Both the position numbers and the translations under genes were made by a program. The notes beneath the pieces were generated by a model. It was given only the letters and a program-made list of their open reading frames with translations, was not told the DNA's origin and searched no databases. 64,000 nt of DNA, taken from contig QNGE01003677.1 in the NCBI GenBank assembly GCA_008508345.1, positions 1 to 64,000 on the forward strand, read 5' to 3'. The stretch's first letter is position 1, and each line of letters opens with the position of its first letter. Origin of the DNA: Paragonimus westermani (taxonomy: Eukaryota; Platyhelminthes; Trematoda; Plagiorchiida; Troglotrematidae). Below are positions 1 to 14,500 of this stretch, one piece after another.

Positions 1-5
1 AGCAA

Positions 6-45
6 GTGGACCTGACGACTCGAATAAGAACTCCACTGAGCACGA
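6..45 (-). repeat. Dispersed repeat, copy C (fragment)
   Basis: On the minus strand: GTGGAGTTCTTATTCGAGTC, then GTCAGGTCC. It shares GGAGTTCT...TAT..GAG..GTCAG with copies A and B and the 13-mer GACCTGACGACTC with 19027-19039. Confidence 0.42.
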
Positions 46-2859
46 ATTTCGGTTAGTTCGCCTACCCTCACTTATATCCAACGTTTGATTTTCTCGCTTG
101 TCTAGTTCATTCTAATAGATCACAACTCGACAGAAATTCAAGAGTTGCTCGCGTATGTTTTCGAATCTACAACGATGTGTTGGGACACGTTGGCAAAGTG
201 TTATTTCAACTGTTCAAATAATCTGGAACCAAAATCTCAGCTTGCTTTTAGAATTGAAACCAACTGATTGGATTCGGTGGTTAGGTCTCTTCGCCACTCA
301 CTGCTAGTCCTAGTGTTCTGGAGAGTGTAATCCTCCTTCCGTTCCTATTTCCCTTTTATATGGCATCTATGAGAATTTAAAATCACGCTTCTGTAGTTAG
401 ATATGCAAATAGTGTGATTCTGCGCAACGATTCTCCTCAACTTCTCTTGTCAGCTCTGCGGAACAGTTCATCCGAACGATCTAACTGTTCAGAGTCCTGC
501 AATGTCTCCTAACACATCCAAACACACTGATATTTCAGTTTCGCCCATAAACGTGAATCAGTATGATGGACTTTGCGGTGTGCTCCCCTCTTCTTACTTG
601 CAAAATAAAAGCCCACCTCTAGTTATGTTTCATGAATACTTGGAGATACTTTGAGTAACGAAATGACATGGTCGCTTTATGTTGTTGAATTTTACACCAT
701 GGTTGAAAAGTTACCGTTTTGTTTCGGCATTTAAAATCTCATCCCATTCTGCACCACTCGGTCAGTCACATTATCGAGGTCTGGGTGTTCTCTCACTAGG
801 TGTAGATCAGTTACATTCCCTGATTTACTGTCGAAAGACGTACCCTCCGTTTGATCTCAAAACATCCGTGCTATCGCAGTGGCATTCACTGTAAACGACT
901 TGTTAGGTAAATTGGTTCTTATCATTACGTAACGAAAACTCTTCCAGCAAGGTGGGGTTTTCGTAATTTCATTTGCGAGTTCGTTCGTCTGAAATTTCAG
1001 TCCGGGACGTAATGAGGCTTTTATCTAAGCAATATGTACACTCCCGCCTAGTTCTGTCCCTTCGACTGATGTTTCTGTGGTGGATTTTTGTCTGTTACTT
1101 CTCACTCGCCTTATCCCTTGGCCAAATCGCACAACCGCTTCAAAATATCCTAGTGAACATCAAAATAATCGCATCTTCAACTTGGTCACCCATCACAATC
1201 TCAAAATGCACGAAACTTTCCGGCAAAAATCCTATCTCATAGAACTCATTTTCTATATTCGGGTATCCCTCGAAATACAGTCCTACAAATTTCACCAACT
1301 CTCGCTACAAAAACTTATTTTCACCCACCTGCTTTTAATAATTTTCCTCCATTCACTGCTGAGCAAAATTCTGCAGGAACTCCGAAATCTTATTCTTGAA
1401 TTAACCACTGAATTGATTCAGTGGATTTTTTTTCAACAGTGATATCGACTGTGATCGTTTTCTAACTTTCCACCAAGTTCCTGTTTCATTTCTCATACTA
1501 TTTTGTGATTCAATCACACCGAACTAATCGTCTGCTGTTCGCTAAAACCATCAGGATATGAAAGCTGAAAACTCACTTCCCGGGTGTATAAAGCCTGTCA
1601 GTGATTTTATACAGCAGCCAGAAACAGTTAAGAGATACGGGAAGAACAAGATTACAATCACAGTTTTGTATAGCTTGATGGTTAAATCAAAAAGCCAATC
1701 ACCTATCAGTTTCAACTATTTGGTGGATATCAGTTTAGCGTGGTTTGTGCAACGGAAATACCACTGAGCAAGCCTTAGATCAGACTCTATGATCCCGAGC
1801 GGACCAGATTTTGGCTTGTCTAAACTGTACGTAAAGATCATTCAACAGCGAATTTACATACGTTATACATCTGCTCTGAAGTCCGGTGGTTTCTCAGGAT
1901 TGTTCCATTCAATTTCGGGAAAGTGTATTGTGTAACGTTCTGGAAAGTTCATGGTCTTAATAAAGACACAATACAAAAAATGCTGCAACTCCTAAAAGAA
2001 TATTCTAGACAAAAACTGTTCTTCCTGGGTGTAGTACTTCACAAACCTTGCCAGCACTACCAAATGCTGTGCAAAAAATGTGATTCCTCTGAACTAGTAT
2101 CTTCATTAGTGTGTATTCGAAGGAAGTTTCGTTGGTTTCCACTTAACTAATAACTGTCTGCATCGTATTTTCATGTACCTTGAACGCCTTCAGCACAGAG
2201 AAGAAACACAAAGGATAAACAGGTCAACGTGAAAAAAATGTACGCTGTTGTTTGGACAGGTCAGCAAACCATGTGAAAACTATACGAACAATTGAAATAA
2301 GTATGAAATATTTCAAAGGTGTATGCACAATCTGTGAACTTGTTTGTCACCGAACTTTTTTGTTCAGATGCAAATTCCCATTAAAATGGGTGGTCGAGAT
2401 GCGAAATTCGGAATAATGACAGCAAATAGGAATTGAATCAACAGAGACGGTGACATATTGGGCTCACATACACAGGAGTCAGAAGTCCGTTCTGATGATT
2501 TTATGTAGATGATACTCATTAGACTACAAGACGGAATGGGTTGAAACTCTGCTGGTAATACCATCCTATCACATTGACCATGGAAGTAGAATCAAACCAC
2601 AACCAATTGCGATTCCAGGACTTCTCTATCCGGCAGACTCAGCCAACCATTTACAATGATCTCCACGGAGGTTTGGGGCTACGTAGAACATCAGTCCGTT
2701 CATCCAAAATACCTGCATTTCAGTAAAGTCAATCAGCCTTTTCATGGAGCCACAAATCTCCACACAGATATGACTGATCACAAATCAGCCAAGGAACAAA
2801 TGATAACCAAAAGAGGTAACCTGAACTTCATTCGCGTTCACAGGCGGTTCTTACAGTCC

Positions 2860-2935
2860 TACAAACTTTTCCGCCAACTTTCTTCGAAGATGAGTGTTAG
2901 ACTGGAGTTCTGCTCTTATCAGAGCCCGTCAGTGA
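2860..2935 (+). repeat. Dispersed repeat, copy A
   Basis: TTAGACTGGAGTTCTGCTCT and the following TATCAGAGCCCGTCAGTG align with TAGACTCGAGTTTTGTTCTT and TATTAGAACTCATCAGTA at about 60.37 kb over roughly 60 bases, about two thirds identical by eye. Shorter matches occur at 6-45 (minus), 19.03 kb (minus) and 28.96 kb (minus). Nature unknown; possibly the end of an old retroposon. Confidence 0.5.
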
Positions 2936-5197
2936 TGCACAGTCCGATCACGACTTTGATTTCAATCCCGATCCTCGTTCTCCTGAGACAACTGCATTTA
3001 TCGTTGTACCACTGATCTCACATTGGGCACGATCGAATTATTAAATCCGGAGGCTGAACCAAGCTTCCTGTGAGTAACGCTCAGGCTTCCTAATCGCTTT
3101 CAGAAGAAACCGGAACTGACCAAGTAGCCGGTCTGAATACAAAAGTTACGACAACCTTTGAGCGATATTTAATTTATATTAACCAAATTCCTCACCAATT
3201 ACCAGCATTGAAACTAAGGAACAAACGGCAGCCTATACCTATCGGTGCAGGGTCGTTAGAAAGAATCGTCAATCCAATGCTAATCGTACCGGAAAAATGG
3301 AGAAGTGCAGCCGTCAGCCCTAAGAAGAAAACAGTCGGGAACAATTCACAGGGTTCCAGCAGAAGTATACATCAGAAATGTTTTCCCTACAGGGGATAAT
3401 ACTGTGAAAAAAGGACATATATGAACATGTGAAATGAAGCGCACACGTTGTTCACGAAGTTACAGCAGGCAGGCTTGGTATGAAGCAGCTTCAGAACCAC
3501 AAGTGAACAGTTGCCGATAAGTGTCCTTACTTTTCATTCTGGTTAGAACCAACAACTCATTTGGGCTGAACTGGTCGACGAACGGTAAATGGGCAGAAGA
3601 ATACCACTAGCTACCATCCAAACATTTAAAGACTGCTATCTGTTAAGCACTGGCAAAGTAACTGTACGGACCGTTGGCCACAGTGGTACAAATGTGCTGA
3701 CTGACATTCTGTTGACGGTCTGTTCAATATCTGTGCGACCATCTTCACTTGATAAAGTTTCATAGTAAAAGAAAGCATTAGAGAATGTTCATAGTAAAAA
3801 ACCTTCGAGAGTTCGATCTTCTGCATCCAGACAAACACAACAGTTTCTTGATCCTAATGTCACTTGGCCCATACCGTCCGGAACTAGATATTTGCGATAT
3901 GAAAATAACAAGGAAACATATACATTTCTAGGGGATTTTACACAGCCCATAATCGGCGAAATACAAAGAGTACTCCTCAAGACATCAGTTAATGTGAAAC
4001 CTTGTTAGGCCGGGAATAGGTCTGAGACACTCAACAGTAGTTGTTACCAGTGTCGTAATCTTGGGATTTTCTAGTGTACGAACAAACCAAGAACCGTAGG
4101 CCGCACAATGACCGGATAAAAAGTATCGTATTTCAAGTGGTCTCCTTATTAGTTTGAACTTGGCTGAAACAGACAAACGATCTCCCAATTGTTGTCATTC
4201 ACCAGCAAGTGCATACTATTTATGCTACCATGCTAAGTGGTAACCGGTCGTCTGAGAACTTGAAACAGACTCATTCTTCGCACAATCCCTCCGAGTATTA
4301 TTAACCACACGCAATGATCGACGAGTTCCATGAGACCTGAGAAAAATGCTGATAAGATACGGACACTGAAATTGGTTTGGAGGAGATAAAATACCTTTCA
4401 ACTTCTTTAAAAGAAGCTGAACAAAAAGCGTGAGCAAAACTCAACGTCTGTAAATATGAGCGAAATTCATTATGGGAGTGAGCGTGCAAACTACACAAAA
4501 TATGTGAGACCGGAATGCAAGGGTGTACATAGGATATGGTCACAAAAAACAGGAAGAGTTGTGATCTCTGGTATTGTGGTATACTCTGAGGTGTATGAAC
4601 AAATTCAAGTTGAGATTCGTTGTTGTTAAAAGAACTCGTTCAATCTGGGGGTAAATATTGTTACAAGTTTGTGAACCTAATTTTCTAATGAACTTGGAAA
4701 CATGCTCTTTCGTTCTGGAGGCCAGTCATCTATCGGTTAGGTTTCTCTAAACATATCTACAGCTGGATCAGAAATAGCGTGAGAACAGTCATTCGACAAG
4801 CATTCGCTTTGACGTTGCGCCTTCAAAAACTGTCAGCCCTTGGGACAAATAACGATCAACAGTTGAACTTGGTTTAGTTTTATGGAACAGGTATCACTGT
4901 GCTTATGTACCAATTACCGCGCAGCAGCTGGTGCTCAGTTCGAAACTATAAGGAATTGCGGTGTTGGTTTTTCAAACATTCAGATGGAGGAACATGTACT
5001 AGCACGTAACGCTACAGTGCTAAAATCAATTTCCCTAAAAATGTAAGCATCAATTTGTGGTCACAGGTTTCAATCCGGGAGAGACACAAAATAGGCTTGC
5101 AAATTCTGTACGAAACACGGTAACTACAAAACGCAACAAGTTCTCTTTCAACTAAAACAATGTTGTGACTCCATATTGGAAGAAGTAAAGGATGTAC

Positions 5198-5512
5198 CGT
5201 TTTGATCCTGACTGCATAACACAGTTTCTTCCCGATCGGTTGGGTTCTTGTCAGTGGCCCGTTCCAATTTAGCATGTCTCCGAAGCCAGAATGCCACGGT
5301 GAAATCAGTGTCGAATGCATTGCTCTGTGGTTCGTTACCGTCTAAGTATTTTGGATCCACTTCCCATGTGGTCACGGACGCTGCTTCAAAGCTCCAAGCT
5401 CTTGTGGGTGCAGTTAGACGAGGTGGATTGCCTAGTGAGGGTCCGATCAATTGAGATGTGATTTCCTGGTCCGGGTTGGGCAGCAGGTTGATCAGTGTGC
5501 TAGGGTGTATGT
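5198..5512 (-). CDS. Clstn: Calsyntenin exon: start of LamG/LNS-like domain
   Basis: 315-base exon, acceptor ATTTTTTTACAG ending at 5513, donor AACG|GTACAT at 5197; phase 1 at both ends. The join gives TLC-D-IHPSTLINLLPNPDQ, matching the family's KLCGASSGIIDLLPSP. It continues with RAWSFEAASV, then DTDFTVAFWLRRHAKLER and EETVLCSQDQN, which align with the first strands of the calsyntenin LamG-like domain (DQFTITMWMKH and KETILCNSD). The open frame runs on past the donor for a few codons but loses similarity there. The next expected exon, with the family's CRLVFLLR strand, was not found in the remaining 5.2 kb downstream. Confidence 0.93.
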
Positions 5513-8500
5513 CTGTAAAAAAATCGAAGTGAGTTAACTCTGATGGTAAGGGAGCTTTAAGCGTAGATTTAATGCACCAACTCGCCAGAAGATGGAAAAG
5601 CACGTATATGAGGACTAACCGAGTTGAAGAACTGTTAAAAATAAACGACACTTTGAACATAAGTCAGTTTACCGTAGTCCACTGTAGTTTCATTGTGATT
5701 CCCAGGTCATCTGACAGTTCAGTCAGACAACAGAGTAACTTCTTTTTTGTGATCGGTAACCAGTCGACCGGAAATTTGTATTCTGAACTGGACCAGGGGT
5801 TTTGTTCAACGGACTAAGTAGTGCGTTTTGAACACTGAAGTCCAAGCTGGTAGTCGGAATTCAGAGAGTCGAATATAACTCACAACTACTGATATTCTTT
5901 TCAACTTGAAGAATTTTTCGTTTGACAAACTTCAAAAATAATCCTAATACAACTGAGTTTTATGTCTCTCAGAGTTTGTTAATAGTTTATGTACTTTTCT
6001 GTGAGTGGACTTGAAGTCCAGCCTACACATTAATAACAGACGCTTGAATTTCAACGTCATATGAGCCTAGCACAACATGCGGACACAAGCCGAGATGAAT
6101 AGAATTCAACTTAAAATGAAACATCTCTATTTTCCAGACTTATATTTTCAGCCGTGTTAAATCGGGCTTCTTGTTGGAATCCACGACCTGGACGACAAAT
6201 AACCATGCTTTAGTGAGCAATCTCTATGCGCATCAGTTTCATGTGAACAACAAGGTTCCTTTTTTGAGTGATTTGCAAAATATAGTTATGTTACGCATTA
6301 GCAGGCGAAAACATTATTTAAAATTTGGTGGGAATGTAGCTAGTTCGCCAGGCAATTAGCAGTGGTGCCTTAATTTCAGTCTGTCAGACAAGTTCATAAC
6401 CGAACAAAAGGCGGCTAATCAGACAACATTCGCTACCGCGTGTGTGCGGTAACTGACTCCTGACCAACAACCTTAAACCTTGTTTAACGACCCACAAATC
6501 GGTGAGAAACAGTGCAGTGAACGCCCGCGAATCAGTGCACATGTGATTATCCATACAATAAACGTATCTAGGTGGGGTTAAGACGCTTGTGCGATTGTCG
6601 AATGCACACTACAAGATCAGTCACACACTTACACAAGGTAAAGTGCATCACACAGTTCAGGAAACAGTGGGTCTTGGACAACTGCGCCAGAAGAAACATG
6701 ATAAATTTACACACAAAGCGTAAAGAAACTGAAACGCGCTTTAATTCTGCTTGCATCTACGAGTCAAGTGGGTCCTACACCAATTAACTGACCTATGTAT
6801 GCATTGTGTCCGATTACAAGAAGGGTTTTCATAAAAACATCCTTCAAACCGGCACATGCTTATACTAATGTTAAAAATAAGGTCAGACCAAAAGTATTGT
6901 AACTATTATATGGTGCTGGAAAAAAATGAGAGCTTGACTTTAACCTTCATGAGTAATTGGCGGTTACTGACGCCATGAGATGAGTATTAGCCAGTTATGA
7001 AGAGTCACAATATTACTCATATGCCTAAGTGAACGTACGTGCAGTCTGGCGCATTACCGTTGTCAACAAGCTTGATTCATGAACGGCTGAATAGGAGTTG
7101 AACTTTCTGTCTGGATAATAAGCCGTACTGTTGAAAAGCAAAGCTCAAACTTACTGCATGATTCTCAAATTAGTCCGTTAGAGAAGTCTGTGTTTAGTTG
7201 AGAGTCATGATATATCGTAAGAGATTTCTGGCATAAAAACAGAATAAATAATCTATAGAAACTCAGCGAATTAGCTCAGTTGATGAGAATTCTCCAGAAA
7301 CCAAAAGAATATGAGAACAAGCTGGAATAGTTTGCTTTAGTGTGTGTCCGAACAAGTTCACTCTGTCTACAAGGATGCTTACAATACAAGCACGAAACTA
7401 CGAACTGGAAAAATCATACGACAAAAAAAATGTAAAGGGCGAATTTATAATTTTTTAACTCGCTGACTTAGCAACACAAATGATAAATGCTTTTAACGTC
7501 CATAAATTGAGTCCAGTTTTTCATGACAAACTCTAAGTATCATAAAAAAACATTTATTTCCAACTGGAATAGAAGCCATCTTTCTTTCGTCACAAGCTGA
7601 AGTTTTGCGATCGAGTGCGTAGGTTCTGTTCAGTTATTCTTTGCCATTCTACTTGCGGATTGCACAAACGCTTACCACATCGGTTCTGACGAAGTTTCGT
7701 TCAGATATGAATGGTAAAGAGTTCTACCAGCAGCACCCTAAATACCTGCGATTAATTTCAGAGATTGTGAGCGACTGACTCGGTTGATTGGGCTATCTGC
7801 TATCTGAAGTGATGTGTGAAAACTCCAGTGCTTTCGCATAAAGCCACTGGTTTTGTGACATAGAAAACAAGGAACGACACAACCTAACCGCTGTTCAGAT
7901 AGTCGATTTACATACAGTTCTTATTGGTGAACAGTTTTTAAACCCTCGCTGAAAATTTTCTCGCCGAACTTTTGCGCAACTTACTTTGGAAACTCAAATC
8001 AATTAAAACTGAGGTCTAACAGGTTTATACAATCTTCAGGCGAGTCATCATTCCGAGTAGCTTCCTGGGGCTAAGATTTTTGCTATACGTGTAAGTGTAT
8101 AATGTCAAAACGCCGAGTTTTCCACCCAGCAGTGCAATGACAAAACAGAGGGTCAGTTGCGAAGAAGAGTACAGTGATTCTCAAGAGTCTTGGCTAACCA
8201 GAAACTGTCCATTACGAAACATGGTCATAGCGTGTTGAGTAAGTTTCCAAATTTTCGACAACCAGCTGATCAGTTCGTGTCATTCGAAGTTAGACCTAGC
8301 CCTAACAACAACACGAAAACAGTTAAGTGTTTACTTTAATGATTTTGTTCATATGGTAACCCTAAATTCTGCATATCCTTATTCGATATCTGTGGAGTGC
8401 AGGGAATATGAACAGTTAACATTTGAGAATTCACATGCAGTGTAAATGAGGTTACCTGGTATTGGAGTTTCTGACAACTGCGTTATCTTAAAGTTGTGAG

Positions 8501-11500
8501 TTATACTCTAATACGGTCGTCGTTGGATAAATTTTACAGTGAATAACGAAGCTACAAAGGTTTTCGTCAGGTTTGTGGATTTGAAAGGCTGTGATCACAA
8601 GATAAGTATGTAAAAACGTGAGCAAATTACTGGGTTGAGTTATTTAGGCAGTCCACAAGTTCCATACACACGTCCTATCACGCAAGTTACCCGCAACAAA
8701 AATCACTCAACAATTGACAAAGTTTAGCGACTGCAGGATTTAGCGGATGGAAGCCATCGGGAATTGTACTCAATGGTAAAAATATATCTGGCGCTTTTAT
8801 TTGCAAAGTGTTGACGGGGAACTTAACAAAGACAATGTAACACTGCTGTTACATTAACTCTCCTTGCAATAGTGGATCAGGGCAGTTTGTACACTTGCTG
8901 AGTGTGCACACTTTCCAAAAATCCCTGGTCATCGTGATATCAGGATCCAGATCGACCAGTCAGTCACATGTATAACACATACGATTGTGACATGGAATGT
9001 AATGGATCAACTGCCTTGCAGCAATATTACACACACTGGTTTACGTATATGGTGACTAACGATAAAAATCTTTTCAACATATGGGCATGAATATTTGTGG
9101 TTTGTGTTATTCATTTGTCTGCAATTTAGGAATAGATGGTTTTCAAATTGGATCCAATTCTCACGTTCCTATCAGTCATATAACTTATGGCATAGATTTT
9201 ATAAATGTAAAAGTTGCGGAAAAGAAACACAATCCTAAAGTGCTTGATTGTTTGGTGAAATCACGGCAAGTTCAGTTTGACGGCGAGCAACAGCTAAACA
9301 CAGAATCGTGGTAATAAACATAACTTCCGTAAATTTGGACAATCGACATTTTTTCTGTGACTGTTTGCAATGCATGAAGACTTCAGATTCATAAAATGGG
9401 CATTCTCCAGCAAAGGTTTAGCACTCAGAGAGGAAGCCCCATTAGAAGCTACATCGATCCACATGGCCATTCAATACGTTCCATCTGCAATCCATTTGAG
9501 ACCAAGTTAGTTTATTTCCGTTTGAAGTATCCAATCAGCTCAGTCCACTTAGAGTTGTTTACGTTGACCGGTAAAATTATGTTACATGCGAGGTAGAAAA
9601 TGATACAATTGACCACTTCATGAATGACAGCCGTAGTTCTTTAATCTCAGTCAATGTAATCCAGTAATTTGCTTTTAATTGAGTCCTTTGAAATAGTTGG
9701 GTTGCTAGGTACAGCAGAATGTTCTCTTTTGTAAGAAAGATCACCAAGTGAATCATTTGGACACAGTGATTACAGGTTCCTTTATATGTACTTAGTTTAA
9801 AAGCAATTTAGGCAACATGCCAATAGAGAGACTTGTTGAAGTTTGTTTAGTGCGACGTCAAGTGTTGAATCCATCAAAGAATTTTCGGGTTGGGAATTCG
9901 GGAAAGAGGTATTCATATTTGATTTCAGCTACATTCAAATAACAATTTTAGTAGGGTTCGCATCTTGGCTGCAGAGAAACAATCTATTATTTTCGCCTTC
10001 ATGCCTATGGCTATCATGACAAGTTTGTCGAAATTTTCTGGTTTGGTATTGTTTGGCTTACTCTCATTATCACTTACAAGTTATTTTTCCTAATGAGCTG
10101 ATTTCCCATTAACCGGTTGAGACTTTGTCAGAACACATTTTGATAGTTTTACACACATTTTTTTTATCTGTCGGATACTTGGTTAATCCATATTCAGGGT
10201 GAGAGAGTATTTGTACTGTAATTTTGGTCAGTCAATTAATTTCAATTACCCTTTCTGATGTTTTTTCAGCTAGAAAACGTAGTCTACCTCTATGTGCATC
10301 AGTTTCATTGAAATTGCCGATCGTAATGCATAGAGTAGATCAGCCTAAATCGCCGGGAGCAATTTAGCAAAGAGAGTAAGAGTAGAATACTTACAAAAAT
10401 CTCATCTGTTTTTTGTCAGATGTGATTGTATGTTATCCATGTCAAGGCATTTGCGACCAGTGGGCGTGTAAAAAATAGACCCATTTTGCAAAATGTCAAT
10501 CGGTTATTGTCGTCAGTCATTTGAAATATTCAGATGAGTTAGATTCGCCATTCTAAATGTGTCCCGAACTGAGTAGTGGTAACCAACTGCTAGTCTCATT
10601 ACTTAAGAACATGTTAATATCACCTTCAGACAACAAGGCCACCAGATTCTCGATGAGGTGTGTACCAAATCTGTTTTCACCAACACTAAACGACGCTGAA
10701 CGTGTGCACAACTTGTCCGGGAATTATCATAATATCCATTTTATGCTTTTTGCTGCAAAATCGTTCTATATAGTCAATGATTTGGATTTTCGATAGTTTA
10801 TTTTCACAATAAAAGTTAATTGAAAATGTCTTGGTTTATCTAGATTAGGGTACAACCACAGGCCGCATTCGTTCAGGACAGAGCACACGGAACGATGACT
10901 GATAGAGCAGTTGTACAATTGAGGTCACTTGATCATCATTTGTATGCCAGAATGCACTTATTCATTGGATTAGATGCAGCATATTTAGAAATCGGTGTAA
11001 CTTAGCGGAATCACTGATACCGTGCTCATAATGACGGTGTCCTTTTACGATCGAGCGGACTGCTCGTCCACTTCATTAGCGGGATGTCCGAATATCGGCG
11101 TGTATGTTTGTTATCAGAAGACTTCCAACCAGTATTTAATCATGCATTGTATGTGTGACGGTTCTAAAGGCAAAACCAGTGCACTCTTTCAAAATATTGT
11201 TACGTCAGCAGAACCCGAAGCTACTGGCCTTTAGCGAAGCCATGCTGATTAGAGCTCATCAGCTAAGCACAAAGTGCACAAAAGTGGGTGAAGCAACCTA
11301 TAAGGTTGCCGTGGTGGTGATGACATAATACGTGGTGTGATTGTATGCGTGCCCATATCCTGTCTATCTCCAATTGTCTGTCATATATAACTTGTATGTT
11401 TTACGTTTGCGACTGATGAGAGTGAACGAAATGTTAACATATCGCAACATATGTCTTCTTTCTGCGCTGATGAATTTCAACGACTTGCCACTGTACCACC

Positions 11501-14500
11501 GACCCTTTACGTCTATGTGCGAAAGCCAACTTTAAAACACTGGGTGATCGTAAGCTTTTGTAGCCGGGTGTTTGGTGTCAGCTACCACTATGGTTGATCA
11601 AACTAGAATAGTCAGTGGTGTTCTGCCTGATTTGCGTAATTGTGTTTCCCAAACCAGACAAGTGTCGCTTTATGTTAGGGTTGAATGACATGAAGCGTAA
11701 AGATAACTTGAATTCACAGCATAATTAAAGGTAGACAAAATCATACTAAGAGGACGGATTGTGGATTCCAGAAACAAAATTGAGATAGTTGTCGATTAGA
11801 GGGTAAACAAATCATTTCTAGGTCCGACAGCTAATCAAATTTCATGGGGCCAATTTCAGACGGTGCTCATTCATTGTGACACAGAACATGAGTGCAGGAT
11901 TAGTGTTTGCACAGCGTATTTCAACGAGGGTTTTTAAGAGAAAACTACACAAATCCCCAGCTTAGTTATCATTATTGGAATCAATATAGGTGAATCCAAA
12001 GCTCACCAAGATGGCTCTAACGAAAGGGTGGAGAAATAAGCTGCTTTTATTTGTTCCGAATTGTCAATTCAAATACGTTTCACTCAGTTCAACAGTTGTT
12101 CAATTATCGGTACTTAAGGGAATGAGTAAAGCGAACGGGTGTTACCACGGGGAATAGAAACGCTTATAGAATAATTCCATCTTCCCGGTTAGCAAATGGA
12201 AGAGAAACTAACATTTTCTTTCTGAGTCAAAATCAGAAAAAAAGTGAATTGATGTTTGTTGACATGTGAACGACGTAACGATCTAGTGGATTAGTTTACA
12301 GAACTACTCCAATTAGTGGAAGACCGTCCTAATTCAAAACACTTGATGCAGTGTGCTCCTGTACCACAAGATGTTGGTGGATAGAGTGTTATTTTGGTAG
12401 TGAAGTTGTAGAACATGTGTTAGGAAGTCAAGGTATTCTCTACAATAAACTACCGATACTGGCGGTTGTTAGCCATAGTAAAATATTTTTTTTACAAAGG
12501 CTCCACTTTTGCACAGACGTATTTCGGACTCGGTTCCACTGACAATGAGAGACCAACGAGAAAAACCGTAAAAACAAGGATTTATCCTCGTCAGCCTAAC
12601 CGACAAGCTCACAACAAACAGGACGTTAATTCAACTCGGTATCAGAGTCAGTCAGTTTCCAACAAACGGTCAACAGAATGCGGGTCTATAGCAGTTCAAG
12701 CGTATCACAAAGCGTTCTGACCTGATGAACAACAATTCTGGCGGAAGTGACTTAACAGTAAATACAATATTGTAAGTTGAGCTCGACCCCCCACGCTTAG
12801 AAATTGTTTAAAATACATAATCAAATAAGAAAACAGAAATGTTCACACAAGCAAAGCAGACCACACAAAAAATACCAATTTCTTAAACTTTCGCATTTAA
12901 ACGCAATGGAATAAGACTTCTTTTGCAAAAAATGGTTTTTCTAAATCACCCACAAAGTGCATTTTCATTCCGTGAAATTAAAATAAATTTGACCGGACAG
13001 TTGAAATCAATGGAGAGAAAAATAGACGTTCACTTTTTTTAAGGCGCCGAGGAATTTTCCAGCCTGTTACTTTTTCTGGTTCACAAGTACAGTGAAATTT
13101 TAGGAAAAATGTAAATTAATTGTCAAGACGAGTTGATGCGGAAGCAACTGAAGCTGGAACATTCGCGAAACTAGAATAGGAAAAAGTGATCAAACCGAGA
13201 CAGGTTTTAATTTATTCAGCTTTATAGTAGCCTGTGTTGATCATTGATCACAGGAAATTTATGGAATGTCAGTAAGTAATTACTTATGGTTTGCGATTTT
13301 GGACAGTGTCTGAAATTGTTCAATTGGTTGACTTTGCTATCACTACTTGTGGAATTTCGTTTGTTTTCCACATGTTAAATCGAGTGTCATCCATGTTGAG
13401 ACTGACCTGCATGTTATGTAGTCAAAACCGTTGTTTTTATAGATGTCAACGTGTCCACGACTGATGAGTGTGTGACACGAATTTATGTGATGAATTTTGA
13501 CTTTGATCAACTAAGTGGATTGGTTTACACAAGGAGATGATGTAACGTCGGTTAACTAAACTTACGGACTCACATCCCGATGAACGATCAGACTTGGATG
13601 GTTGTTTACAGTAAATTATGGCAGTTTATGTTCTGAATACAATTCAGACAAGCGAACAAGTGTAGTTGCTAAGGCAACATGAAATCAATAGTGTCATTTA
13701 CATCGCCGAACAATCTACAGATGATGGTGACGATTGGTGAGATAACCTAGGTGCCGATCCACCAGACATTTTCGTCCGACGATGAGAAACGAAAGTATTC
13801 ATAGTGTTTTCTACAGACGCTGTCAACGTGATGGAGATCTTGACTAGAACTGATGTGTTTATAATGGTATCAAACAGTGTCGAAAACCAAAACAAAATGA
13901 GCATATCATCTGATTCACTTTATTCAACGCTATGGAGGAGGAAAATCGAAACTTCACAATGACACCGCTGATATGTTTTCGCGTAGAACCCATAATACTG
14001 AACATCAGAATGGGAAACGTCCGTCAGTCGGCAAACTTATAAGCTAGTCGTTTTACGTCAATTGGTTTCTGAGTTTGGAGGGATAAGATTACGGTGATGG
14101 GCTCCACGGTCATTCTAAATGAGGTATCAAATCCAAACAGGAAACACTCAGTGGAACAGCACTGCTGTCAACACTACCGGCCATAAATCGATTAGTTGGT
14201 AGACTTCAACTTGTTAAACACTCAAAGCCCCTCAACGAAGGATACGATTTGGCTTTGCTTGAACTCAACAAACAAAAAAACGGATGCGGGCCGAGGAACT
14301 GTTTGTTACAAACCATCAAACTGCCAAGCACCTGGTTTCAAGTTTTACAGATTGGGTGTGAAAAGTCCATTGGAACAGTTGAATCTGTTTTGGACTACAA
14401 TCCGAAATGAAGGCATCATTTGTGTCAACGTGTGATAGCCATTTTTATGGTTACTTAATACATTCCTTGTTCGAAGTTGGGAGTGTGCTTGTTCAATCTG

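Larger units (their letters stand above)
1..5197 (-). other. Calsyntenin intron (continues beyond the window)
   Basis: Region downstream of the last visible exon. I searched the minus strand for the expected LamG continuation (an aromatic/His-rich segment then CRLVFLLR, and a Trp-His-Tyr strand) and saw none. The ORFs here are short and resemble no family I know. It holds two divergent copies of a dispersed repeat (about 6-45 and 2860-2935) and otherwise nothing I can support. Confidence 0.7.

Noticed and set aside
5248..5454. Plus-strand ORF opposite the LamG exon
   Set aside because: It is the antisense shadow of the calsyntenin exon 5512-5198.
7266..7340. Sequence resembling a tRNA 5' half (TTAGCTCAGTTGATGAG)
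   Set aside because: There is an A-box-like stretch, but no B box, no matching acceptor stem and no T-arm downstream.
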